Below, one piece after another: positions 51,434-58,693 of a stretch of 58,693 bases of DNA. The translations under genes and the position numbers were made by a program. The stretch comes from Bacteroidota bacterium (GTDB lineage: Bacteria; Bacteroidota; Ignavibacteria; Ignavibacteriales; Melioribacteraceae): contig JAEXUB010000200.1 in NCBI GenBank assembly GCA_023453125.1, forward strand, positions 1-58,693. The letters run 5' to 3'. Every line of letters starts with the position of its first letter. Position 1 is the first letter of the stretch. The notes below the pieces were generated by a model. That model ran no database searches and was not told the DNA's origin. It was given only the letters and a program-made list of their open reading frames with translations.

Positions 51434-52804
51434 ATGATATTAAATCCAAGCTGGACACATAAGTATGAAGCCTACTGGAATTCAATTCACAAGTATAACA
51501 GGTGGTTTATACAGCTCAGGTTCGGCGCTGCAGTTGGTTTGATTGCACTTACATTATTCACCTTTCTAACTGATTTCTTCCATTTATCAGCTGTACAGTT
51601 TACCGTTGTTCTGCTGACAGGTATTTTTATAATTGCTTATAATGTTTTCTTTAAAATACTCTCCTCACGGTCATTAAAAGGGGACAAATTCAATGAAATT
51701 GAATTTTCTCTTTTTCAGATAATTCTCGATTTGATGAGTCTCAATATAATAATTTATTTTACCGGGGGAATTGAGACCCCTTTCATTTTGTTTTATATCT
51801 TTCATATGATTATCGGCAGTCTTATACTTCCGGTAAAACTTGTAAGGCTTATTGCCGCTTCAATTATGGCATTCCTTTTTACCTTCTCGATGCTTGAATA
51901 TAAAGAGATAATCTATCATCAAAGAATAGAAGGTCTTCTTCACTTTCAAATTTATAATGATTTTGTCTTTATATGCGCATATCTCTTTCTTATCGGATTT
52001 GTAATGTTTGTGGCCATTGCGTTAACAAACAAAATAGCACAGGACTTATATCAGCGGGAACTGCAGCTTAAACAGGCTTTGGAAGAACTGCGCGAAGCCG
52101 AGAAAACAAAACAGAAATATGTAATGACAGTCGTTCACGAACTGAAGTCCCCCATTTCGGCATCCGTTTCCATTCTGGACCTTGTATTGGGTAATTTTTA
52201 CGGACCTCTGGATGAAAAGATAAGAGAACGTCTTGAACGCGTAAGGCACAGAATTGAAGATTCAATTGAAGGGATAAATAATATTCTGCGGCTTTCGCGT
52301 TTTAAGCTTCTGAACGTAATTGACAAGGAAATATTCGATATTTCGGAAGTAATTGAAAAAATTATAGATAACCAGAAGCCTATTGCGGATAGAAAAAAAA
52401 TCAGAATCTATCCGGCTATTCAAAAGACAGAATTTTACGGTGACCGGACTCTTCTTCAGCTTTCTTTTTCAAACATCATTAACAATTCAATAAAATATAC
52501 AAAGGAAGGGGGATTGATTGAAGTCCTTCTTGAAAACAAGGATGGAATGCTGGTTTTTGAAGTCTGCGATAACGGCCTGGGAATTCCAAAAAGCGAAATT
52601 GAGAAAATTTTCAGCGAATTTTACAGAGCAAGCAATGTTAAGGGAAAGGAAATTGAAGGAACGGGTACGGGGCTTTCAATTATTAAGCATATAATTGAAG
52701 CAAGCGGCGGCGAAATTAAAGTTGAAAGTCCTTCAAGGCTGGGAGATGAAACAAGACCGGGTACATCCTTTATACTGACATTTCCTTTGGAGATGAATTC
52801 CTAA
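51434..52804 (+). CDS. Membrane histidine kinase
   Basis: 456 residues. Six likely membrane helices within about 25-205, a coil, HisKA with His235 in 'VVHELKSPISA', and an ATPase domain ('FSNIINNSIKYT', 'DNGLGIP', 'GTGTGLSII'). The membrane part has no named sensory domain. It is separate from hydA2 by a terminator and a 114-bp promoter gap, and no regulator is adjacent, so its link with the hydrogenases is by position only. Its stop codon overlaps the stop of convergent ispE. Confidence 0.9.
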   Translation: MILNPSWTHKYEAYWNSIHKYNRWFIQLRFGAAVGLIALTLFTFLTDFFHLSAVQFTVVLLTGIFIIAYNVFFKILSSRSLKGDKFNEIEFSLFQIILDLMSLNIIIYFTGGIETPFILFYIFHMIIGSLILPVKLVRLIAASIMAFLFTFSMLEYKEIIYHQRIEGLLHFQIYNDFVFICAYLFLIGFVMFVAIALTNKIAQDLYQRELQLKQALEELREAEKTKQKYVMTVVHELKSPISASVSILDLVLGNFYGPLDEKIRERLERVRHRIEDSIEGINNILRLSRFKLLNVIDKEIFDISEVIEKIIDNQKPIADRKKIRIYPAIQKTEFYGDRTLLQLSFSNIINNSIKYTKEGGLIEVLLENKDGMLVFEVCDNGLGIPKSEIEKIFSEFYRASNVKGKEIEGTGTGLSIIKHIIEASGGEIKVESPSRLGDETRPGTSFILTFPLEMNS

Positions 52805-53649
52805 AAGAAATAATTCTCCGGCTTACTGATAAATCTGAAGTAATTTCCCGGGAATTGACTCTTTGCTTTTTCTGCTTCCTCGAGTGTATTAAAAAATCCG
52901 TAAACTGTAGATCCGGAACCGGACATCAATGAGAAGCAGGAGCCCGATTCATACATTTTTTCTTTAATTTCTTTTATTACCGGGTGGCTGGCAAATACGG
53001 ATTCTTCAAAATCATTTCTGATTCCATTGAGCGCATTCTTAAAATCGGGTTTTTGCACACTGAAAATTTTTTCATATTCAACGTTTGAAGGGGAAGGGGT
53101 GATTTTAGAAAATGCCTCTCCGGTTGAGATATGAATGCGGGGATTAATCAAAAGGATGTAACGGTCAATTTCTACCGGAAGATGAGTTAATATTTCCCCT
53201 CTGGATTTGCCGGCTGCCGGTTTTGATTTAAGAAAGAAGGGGACATCGCTCCCTAAAAGAAGGGCCAATGTAACAAGCTCCTCATATTTTAATCCAAGGT
53301 GATACATTTCATTAAGACTTAGCAGAACCGCGGCGGCATCCGAACTCCCTCCACCCAGTCCGGCACCAACCGGAATGTTCTTTTCGCATATAATATTAAC
53401 ATTAAAATGGATCTTCTTTATTTCTTCAAGAAGACGGACTGCCTTAATTACAAGGTTTGTGCCGTTATCCAGTTCCGGCAATGTGCATTTGAAGCTGAAA
53501 GAATCAGCTTTCTCAAAAATTATATGGTCGAATAAGTCGTGTATAGGATAAAAGAAAGTTTCAAGATTATGGTAACCATCCTCTCTTTTTGAGACTATGT
53601 TCAATCCAATATTTATTTTGGCAGGAGCTTTAATTTCAATTCTTTTCAT
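52801..53649 (-). CDS. ispE: 4-diphosphocytidyl-2-C-methyl-D-erythritol kinase
   Basis: 282 residues, GHMP kinase. 'APAKINIGLNI' starts the protein and the ATP loop is 'GAGLGGGSSDAAA'; 'MSGSGSTVYG' is the C-terminal motif. It acts in the MEP isoprenoid pathway. It overlaps the upstream homocysteine methyltransferase-like gene by 14 bp and is the last gene of the GT9 operon. Its stop overlaps the kinase gene stop on the other strand. Confidence 0.96.
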   Translation of the reverse strand: MKRIEIKAPAKINIGLNIVSKREDGYHNLETFFYPIHDLFDHIIFEKADSFSFKCTLPELDNGTNLVIKAVRLLEEIKKIHFNVNIICEKNIPVGAGLGGGSSDAAAVLLSLNEMYHLGLKYEELVTLALLLGSDVPFFLKSKPAAGKSRGEILTHLPVEIDRYILLINPRIHISTGEAFSKITPSPSNVEYEKIFSVQKPDFKNALNGIRNDFEESVFASHPVIKEIKEKMYESGSCFSLMSGSGSTVYGFFNTLEEAEKAKSQFPGNYFRFISKPENYFF

Positions 53650-54514
53650 CCAGAAAGGCTCTTATTTTTTTAGTGTGGGCCGGATTGGAACCGCAGCAGG
53701 AACCGACAAAAACTGTATTACCTGTTATATAACTGCGTGTAGTTTCTATATATTCATCGGGAGAAATATGGCATTCAATTTTACCGTCTGTTGTGTTAGG
53801 GCTTCCGCAGTTAAAATAAAATCCTGTTTTAAGTTCCTTTGGAAGAATCTCAGAAAGCTTTTTGTAGGAATAGGGATGAAAACAGTTAAATGCTACAGCC
53901 GATGGAGTGTATTTTGTAAGAAAATCAATTACAGTCATAATATCTTCGCCGCTTAGCATTGTAAGGTCTTCCCTAAGAAAGAGAGAAACCACATAAGGGA
54001 TATGATTTTGTGAACAATGCCGGGAAATTACCTGAAGTTCGTCAAAGTGGCTTTGGGTTTCGTTTAAAATGAAATCAACTCCCGATTCCAGAAGCAGGTT
54101 AATATGCGAAAGGTGATTTGCCTCCATTTCTTTGAATGAAATCCTCCTTTCCTGCTGATAACAATCCTCGGCCGGCGGATTGGACCCCGCAATAAGCACT
54201 TCACTTTCGCCCCGAGCGAATTTAGCCAGATTTACACCTGCAGTTACAAATTCTCTAAGGGAGTATTTGAGCTTATACTTTTCGTAGAAATAGGGATTTG
54301 TTCTGAAAGTGTTTGTAGTTAATATTTCCGCCCCGGAATCAATATAATCCTTATGAAGTGAAATGACAGAATCGGGATCTTCAATATTAAGCCAGCTTGA
54401 CCAGAGCAGATTCTTCTGCTTCAGTTTGTCCTGAAGAATACCTCCGTTTGCACCGTCAAGTACGAGAGGTCTTTTCTTAGACTGCCAGAATCTAATTAAA
54501 TCCAGTTTTTTCAT
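53636..54514 (-). CDS. Homocysteine S-methyltransferase-family protein
   Basis: 292 residues. 'VLDGANGGILQD' starts the barrel, and three zinc-binding cysteines appear as 'FNCGSPN' and 'GSCCGSNPAH'. Homologues move a methyl group to homocysteine to make methionine (MmuM/BHMT type). 'LTTNTFRTNPYF' is a typical strand. The methyl donor is not known here. It overlaps both neighbours (4 and 14 bp). Confidence 0.88.
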   Translation of the reverse strand: MKKLDLIRFWQSKKRPLVLDGANGGILQDKLKQKNLLWSSWLNIEDPDSVISLHKDYIDSGAEILTTNTFRTNPYFYEKYKLKYSLREFVTAGVNLAKFARGESEVLIAGSNPPAEDCYQQERRISFKEMEANHLSHINLLLESGVDFILNETQSHFDELQVISRHCSQNHIPYVVSLFLREDLTMLSGEDIMTVIDFLTKYTPSAVAFNCFHPYSYKKLSEILPKELKTGFYFNCGSPNTTDGKIECHISPDEYIETTRSYITGNTVFVGSCCGSNPAHTKKIRAFLDEKN

Positions 54515-55647
54515 TTTTTATCAAAGTAATTAATTGTTTCTTTTACTATTCTTTCCAGATCAATCATCTGGATGCATTCCAGATTATATGGGCATTTTTT
54601 CTTCCAGCAGGGGGCGCATTCAAGTCCTTGCGGAAATAGTTTAACACCTCTGTCGTAAAGATCAATTTCAGTCCAGCAGCTCATACCGAACCAGGCAATT
54701 ACATATTTTTTGAGTGCTATTGCCAGATGCATTCCGAAAGAATCTCCTGTTATAATCAATTGAGGGATGCTTTCGTAACAGGCCCCTTTTCTAACACCGT
54801 TTGTAGTGGGGGTATTAATAATCCTTTCACCGAACTCGTCTGCAAGTGCTTTATTCCTTTCTGTATCCTCAGGACCACCCAAAAGCATAATTTTGAATTT
54901 ATTATAGGAAAGGAATTTATCAATCAGTACAGCGTGCTGTTCCAGAGTCATTTTTTTGTTCGGGAAAAGGTTAGAACAGCCGGTATTAAAGCCAATAATC
55001 ATATCATCCGGCTTAATTCCAGCTTCCTTTTTAAAATTTTCAATGAATTCATTCTCTTCGTCCGTAAAATTAAACACATACTCATCCCTGGTGTAATCGA
55101 CTTCAAAAGTCTCTGCAAGGTAATCCTGCCCGAGTCGCTGGTTAACCTTGAATTTAAGATGGTCATCCATTCCAAGCCTGAAATTATATTCGGCCCCCTT
55201 GTTTAGGGGAATGATCTTGCCATTGTTGTCCATCCCGAATCCAAGCTTTGAGGAAGCCTTTACCTGATTCAACAGAGAGGCGGAGCGCTGGCTTTTGTCA
55301 ACATTCATCGCAATATCAAATTCCATATTGGAGAGAATCAGAATAGATTCGAAATCGAAAGGATATACTTTTTCAAGATATGGATTGTTTTCAAGCAGGG
55401 GAGCGGCTATTTTCAGTGTAACCCAATAAATTGAAGAAACGGGATATTTTCTTTTCAATGCCGCAAGCTGGGCAGTGGTCATTAATACATCCCCCATGGC
55501 ATCAAGATTAATAATTAAAATTTTTGTGCCTATTGGATTATTCGATTTACATCCGTTGTCGAAACAATTATGGTCCCCGTAACAGGGTTTATATCCGTTA
55601 AAATTCTTGCACGATGGAATTGAAGGATTATATTTCTGATTGTCCAT
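54511..55647 (-). CDS. Glycosyltransferase family 9 (heptosyltransferase-like), Cys-rich
   Basis: 378 residues. 'LIINLDAMGDVLMTTAQLA' is the GT9 N-terminal motif; 'FNTGCSNLFPNKKM' and 'ITGDSFGMHLAIAL' belong to the donor-binding half. A Cys-rich leader (Cys13, 22, 28, 33) and a C-terminal 'CAPCWKKKCPYNLEC' may together bind a metal, as seen in some GT9 proteins. It transfers a sugar in envelope polysaccharide or lipid A-core synthesis. 20 bp overlap with the next upstream GT9 gene. Confidence 0.88.
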   Translation of the reverse strand: MDNQKYNPSIPSCKNFNGYKPCYGDHNCFDNGCKSNNPIGTKILIINLDAMGDVLMTTAQLAALKRKYPVSSIYWVTLKIAAPLLENNPYLEKVYPFDFESILILSNMEFDIAMNVDKSQRSASLLNQVKASSKLGFGMDNNGKIIPLNKGAEYNFRLGMDDHLKFKVNQRLGQDYLAETFEVDYTRDEYVFNFTDEENEFIENFKKEAGIKPDDMIIGFNTGCSNLFPNKKMTLEQHAVLIDKFLSYNKFKIMLLGGPEDTERNKALADEFGERIINTPTTNGVRKGACYESIPQLIITGDSFGMHLAIALKKYVIAWFGMSCWTEIDLYDRGVKLFPQGLECAPCWKKKCPYNLECIQMIDLERIVKETINYFDKK

Positions 55648-56644
55648 TTACCTTAATCTCATTATTTAGTTCTACAAAGTTATTAAATACTTCATCAATT
55701 GAAATAGAGTTCAGGCTTTCCGATGAGGAACGGATAGCCCTGTTAGGTACCCGGTAAGGGCTCCAGCTGGCGAAATTCCATTCGGAATCGGGGTATAGTG
55801 CCAATACGGGCACATTAAAAGCCGCTGCAGCGTGTACTGCAGATGTATCGGGGCTAATTAACAAATAGCTGTTTTTGATGAAGGAAACGAAATGCTGAAA
55901 AGATTTGTTTTCCGGAATTATTATTTCAGCTTTTTCAGCGATTGAGGCAATTTCTTCGGCTATTATCCGGTCCTCTTTAACGCAAAGAAGGAGAAAAGTA
56001 AAATTGCTATCTAGTGAAGCTATTAGTTTAATCAAACTGCCCCAGTTAGAAGCATTCCAATAGCGTATTGGGGCTCCTGCTGAAATGTTAATTGAAATAA
56101 TCTTTTTACCCTTCAGATGTGCAATAATTTCATGTACGGCATTTTCTTCCTCTTTTCCGGTATAGAAAAATGGTTTCTGAATCGAAGTATCAATCTCAAA
56201 TCCCGCTGAATTGAGGAAGTAAGCCATTCTGTCAATTATATGGGTCTTTGTCTGGTCAGGGCGGGGGATTTTTATATCCAGGAATTTTTCATACAATTCA
56301 AATTGGTAACCGCATTTAATATCTGCATTAAAGGAGGAAAAAATCATCCGGGTAGTTCGGGATGGATTGTCATTGAAATCCATTATTAAGTCGAACCTTC
56401 TTTTTTTTAGTTTCAGAAGCTGAAAATATCTTTTTATTCCTGAGGCGAGATAAAATACCCCGTCAATCTTAGTATTGTATTTTAAAATATTCCTGTTTGT
56501 ATCCTTTGTTAAAAGAAATACATTTGCCCCCGGATTATTTCTCTTAATCACTTCAAAAACAAAAGAGGTGGCAATTATATCACCTATTTTGCCGATCCTT
56601 ACGATTAATATATCTCTTATATTTTCAGGAATTATTTTATTCAT
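55628..56644 (-). CDS. Glycosyltransferase family 9
   Basis: 338 residues. 'ILIVRIGKIGDIIATSFV' is the GT9 start motif and 'LISPDTSAVHAAAAFNVPV' the donor-site motif near the C-terminus. No Cys cluster, unlike its two neighbours. Likely a cytoplasmic or membrane-associated transferase for the cell-surface glycan. It overlaps both neighbours (8 and 20 bp). The sugar is unknown. Confidence 0.9.
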   Translation of the reverse strand: MNKIIPENIRDILIVRIGKIGDIIATSFVFEVIKRNNPGANVFLLTKDTNRNILKYNTKIDGVFYLASGIKRYFQLLKLKKRRFDLIMDFNDNPSRTTRMIFSSFNADIKCGYQFELYEKFLDIKIPRPDQTKTHIIDRMAYFLNSAGFEIDTSIQKPFFYTGKEEENAVHEIIAHLKGKKIISINISAGAPIRYWNASNWGSLIKLIASLDSNFTFLLLCVKEDRIIAEEIASIAEKAEIIIPENKSFQHFVSFIKNSYLLISPDTSAVHAAAAFNVPVLALYPDSEWNFASWSPYRVPNRAIRSSSESLNSISIDEVFNNFVELNNEIKVNGQSEI

Positions 56645-57683
56645 TTCTCAATACCGCTGAGATGTTATTTTTCTTTATCATTCCGGTAAATTTACCAAGC
56701 ACCAGATCAGCAGGCATTTCATTAAAGCATTCCTGATTTTTGGGGCACTCAGTCAGATTGCAGTTTATGCATTCAAGAGATTCGAGTCTTACTGTCTCAT
56801 TCTTTTCTCCGTATGGCCCCTGCAGTCTTGGGTCCGTGGGGCCGAACAATGCAAGAGTGGGGACCCCCATAGCTGCAGAAATGTGCATCGGACCGCTGTC
56901 ATTTGCAATTACTGCACTGCATTTTCCCATCAATGCTGCCATCTGTTTTATTGTAGTGGGGGGCGCAAGGTAGGTCTGAAAAATAAGGGATGATTTTATA
57001 ATTTCAGCATCATTATAATCTCCCGGACCCCACACAATTAAAAAATCAACATTAAACTTATTGTGTATCGCAATGACAAATTCAGCAAATTTTTTCGGAT
57101 TGCATTTTTTCGAATTCCATCCTCCGCTTGGTGATATTCCCACCACAGTTTTGCCGGTTAGGCCGGCATTATTAAAGAAATCATCGGCGAAGTTTTTTTC
57201 ATCATTTGTAAGTGAGAATGCCAATTCTTTAGAACGGATTGGAATACCCAGATTTTCAAGGGTTTTAAAGTGGAGATCGGCAGAATGAAATGCCTGCCTT
57301 TCCCGCGGGCCGAATAAATTATACGCATATTTCCTTCCACGGTAAGGAAATCCGCATCTGTACTTTGCACCGCTCAAAAAGGTAATAATTGCAGTAGTTG
57401 GATTTGAGAAGAAATCAAGAATCAGGTCGTAATTGCTTTTTCTAATTTCACGTATCAGTTTAATTTTTTGGGCATTTGAATTCCTCTCTAGGAGGAGAAT
57501 CTCGTTTATATCATTAATCCCGGTAAGAGCAGTCTTACTCGGTTTTTCGGTAAGATAGTCTATCTTTACTCCGGGAAATTGGGCAATAAGATTTTTAATG
57601 ATTCCGGTGGATAGAATTACATCCCCGATTCCCCTCAGCTTAATTATGAGAATTTTTTTAACCTGCCCCTTATCTATGATCAT
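56637..57683 (-). CDS. Glycosyltransferase family 9 (heptosyltransferase-like)
   Basis: 348 residues, the first gene of the five-gene operon. 'LIIKLRGIGDVILSTGII' and 'VIANDSGPMHISAAMGVPT' are classical ADP-heptose:LPS heptosyltransferase motifs. The C-terminus has 'CINCNLTECPKNQEC'. It most likely builds an envelope core or O-glycan. The promoter should lie in the 84-bp gap before 57768, shared with the divergent SDR gene. Confidence 0.9.
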   Translation of the reverse strand: MIIDKGQVKKILIIKLRGIGDVILSTGIIKNLIAQFPGVKIDYLTEKPSKTALTGINDINEILLLERNSNAQKIKLIREIRKSNYDLILDFFSNPTTAIITFLSGAKYRCGFPYRGRKYAYNLFGPRERQAFHSADLHFKTLENLGIPIRSKELAFSLTNDEKNFADDFFNNAGLTGKTVVGISPSGGWNSKKCNPKKFAEFVIAIHNKFNVDFLIVWGPGDYNDAEIIKSSLIFQTYLAPPTTIKQMAALMGKCSAVIANDSGPMHISAAMGVPTLALFGPTDPRLQGPYGEKNETVRLESLECINCNLTECPKNQECFNEMPADLVLGKFTGMIKKNNISAVLRNE

Positions 57684-57767
57684 ATCAATACTTTTAATTT
57701 TTAATTTACTAAATTACAAATAAAGAAAATCCTCTTCCAGAGCAATAAGTTAAAATAGGTAAATAAT

Positions 57768-58592
57768 ATGAGATTAAAAGGAAAAAACGCCATTGTAACA
57801 GGGGGTGCCCTCGGCATCGGCCTGGCTCTAACAGCCAGACTGCTGAATGAAGGATGCAAAGTTACAATTTGGGATTTGAATGAAGAAGCCTTGAAAAATG
57901 CACAATCCAGGTTTAGTGATTTCGGCGGAAATGTAATCGGTAAAATCTGCGATGTTACCAATAAGGAAAGAGTTTATCAGCTGGCACTGGAAGCTAAAAA
58001 CGAGATGGGTAAAGTTGATATTCTGGTTAATAACGCAGGCTTTGTGAAAGGGGGGAGCTTTCTTTCGCAGCCGGATGAAGTGTGGGAAAAGACAATAGAG
58101 ATAAACCTGACTGCTCTAACATATACCATACGGGCATTACTACCCGAAATGTATGAGAGGAATGAGGGGAATATTGTGAATATTTCATCGGCTTCGTCGG
58201 TGCTCGGCGTACCTGATCTAGCGGTTTATACTGCCACTAAATGGGCAGTTTGGGGATTAACGGAATCGATGCGCTTTGAGGCCTGGAAAGAAGGAAAGAA
58301 AGGAGTTAAGTGGAGCTCAATTCATCCTAGCTATATTGCAACCGGAATGTTCGAAGGGGCTAAAATCGGATTCCCGGGAAATCTTATAGTGCCTCTTGTT
58401 AAAGACCACGATGTTATTGCCCGGGCTGTAGTCAATGATGCTATTTTGAAGGGGAAATTCTCTGTTAAACGGCCGCGGACTATCAGAACTGCCATTCTGC
58501 TGAGGGGAATTCTTCCCGACAGGTTGTACCAGAAAATGATAGTCTGGCTTGGAATTGCAGACAGTATGAAGCACTGGAAGGGAAGAAGTTAA
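57768..58592 (+). CDS. Short-chain dehydrogenase/reductase
   Basis: 274 residues. 'VTGGALGIGLAL' is the cofactor loop, 'NNAGFVKGG' and 'SSASSVLGV' follow, and 'YTATKWAV' holds the catalytic Tyr and Lys. The extended C-terminus is like the SDR group near 3-oxoacyl or retinol-type reductases; substrate unknown. The upstream gap is shared with the divergent GT9 operon. Its stop touches the stop of the convergent gene at 58593. Confidence 0.87.
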   Translation: MRLKGKNAIVTGGALGIGLALTARLLNEGCKVTIWDLNEEALKNAQSRFSDFGGNVIGKICDVTNKERVYQLALEAKNEMGKVDILVNNAGFVKGGSFLSQPDEVWEKTIEINLTALTYTIRALLPEMYERNEGNIVNISSASSVLGVPDLAVYTATKWAVWGLTESMRFEAWKEGKKGVKWSSIHPSYIATGMFEGAKIGFPGNLIVPLVKDHDVIARAVVNDAILKGKFSVKRPRTIRTAILLRGILPDRLYQKMIVWLGIADSMKHWKGRS

Positions 58593-58693
58593 TCAGATCA
58601 AATCCTGAATAACCGATTCGCATCCTTTAGGAATTTCCGGTTTTACAAGTATTACGCTTTCCTTGGATAAAATTACCTGTCCCGGTTCAAGTC
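58593..58693 (-). CDS. C-terminal end of an unidentified protein, partial
   Basis: On the minus strand an open frame runs in from the window edge to TGA at 58593-58595, giving 32 C-terminal residues that include 'GQVILSKESVILVKPEIP'. The alternating hydrophobic pattern suggests a final beta-sheet domain such as ends glycoside hydrolases or other enzymes, but the piece is too short to name. It is a real gene only by inference: the other two minus-strand frames are closed, and the stop fits exactly against the SDR stop. Confidence 0.5.
   Translation of the reverse strand, partial: LEPGQVILSKESVILVKPEIPKGCESVIQDLI

Noticed and set aside
1..58693. Mobile elements, CRISPR arrays, tRNA or rRNA genes
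   Set aside because: No transposase or integrase reading frame, no spaced direct repeats and no gap able to hold a tRNA with a T-loop motif was found.

Overview
The window is a dense, AT-rich bacterial chromosome segment with about 55 genes on both strands, short gaps and many start/stop overlaps. I see no tRNA, rRNA, CRISPR array, insertion sequence or phage gene. Gene content suggests the Ignavibacteria (Melioribacter/Ignavibacterium side of the Bacteroidota/Chlorobi group), or possibly Calditrichota. The pointers are a rpmF-plsX-fabHDG-acpP-fabF-rnc cluster interrupted by a DUF3109 gene, a single-chain glycine decarboxylase P protein, trimeric [FeFe]-hydrogenases, PduS/PduT-like proteins, several GT9 transferases and clear Shine-Dalgarno sites (AGGAG) before many genes. 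The assignment is inference; no phylogenetic marker was compared.

Layout. 1-4185 (minus): acyl-CoA metabolism (carboxyltransferase cut by the window edge, acyl-CoA dehydrogenase, MeaB-type GTPase), then NadD and a PrsW-like protease. 4366-11753 (plus): DUF177, L32 and the fatty-acid synthesis operon, with a strong terminator after acpP and a large hairpin inside the start of rnc. 11828-17748: DUF3788, gcvP, a CoA-binding protein, a POTRA/beta-barrel outer-membrane protein and rsmE. 17750-20902 (minus): nucleoside salvage operon cdd-tdk-nupC-punA. 21032-24586 (minus): floA, a small membrane-anchored protein and a UvrD-type helicase. 24958-32630 (plus): clpC, then a probable operon pyrE, M64 peptidase, SpoIIE-type phosphatase, PduS-like flavo/iron-sulfur protein and PduT-like microcompartment shell protein, ending at a strong terminator. 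32707-38845: SDR, a 1300-residue protein with three tandem CbxX-type AAA+ modules, a DUF2807 lipoprotein and purE.

39088-52804 is the most distinctive part: an [FeFe]-hydrogenase island. It has two complete hydCBA sets of different architecture. Between them lie a hydrogenase-like sensor fused to a histidine kinase, two single-domain response regulators and a receiver-PAS-kinase hybrid; a membrane histidine kinase follows the second set. A sigma-54-type -24/-12 promoter with an upstream palindrome precedes the first set. The likely theme is H2 or redox sensing that adjusts NAD(H)/ferredoxin-linked hydrogen metabolism in a fermentative or facultative anaerobe. 52801-57683 (minus) is a tight operon of three GT9 transferases, a homocysteine methyltransferase-like protein and ispE. 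The window ends with an SDR and the tail of an unidentified convergent gene.
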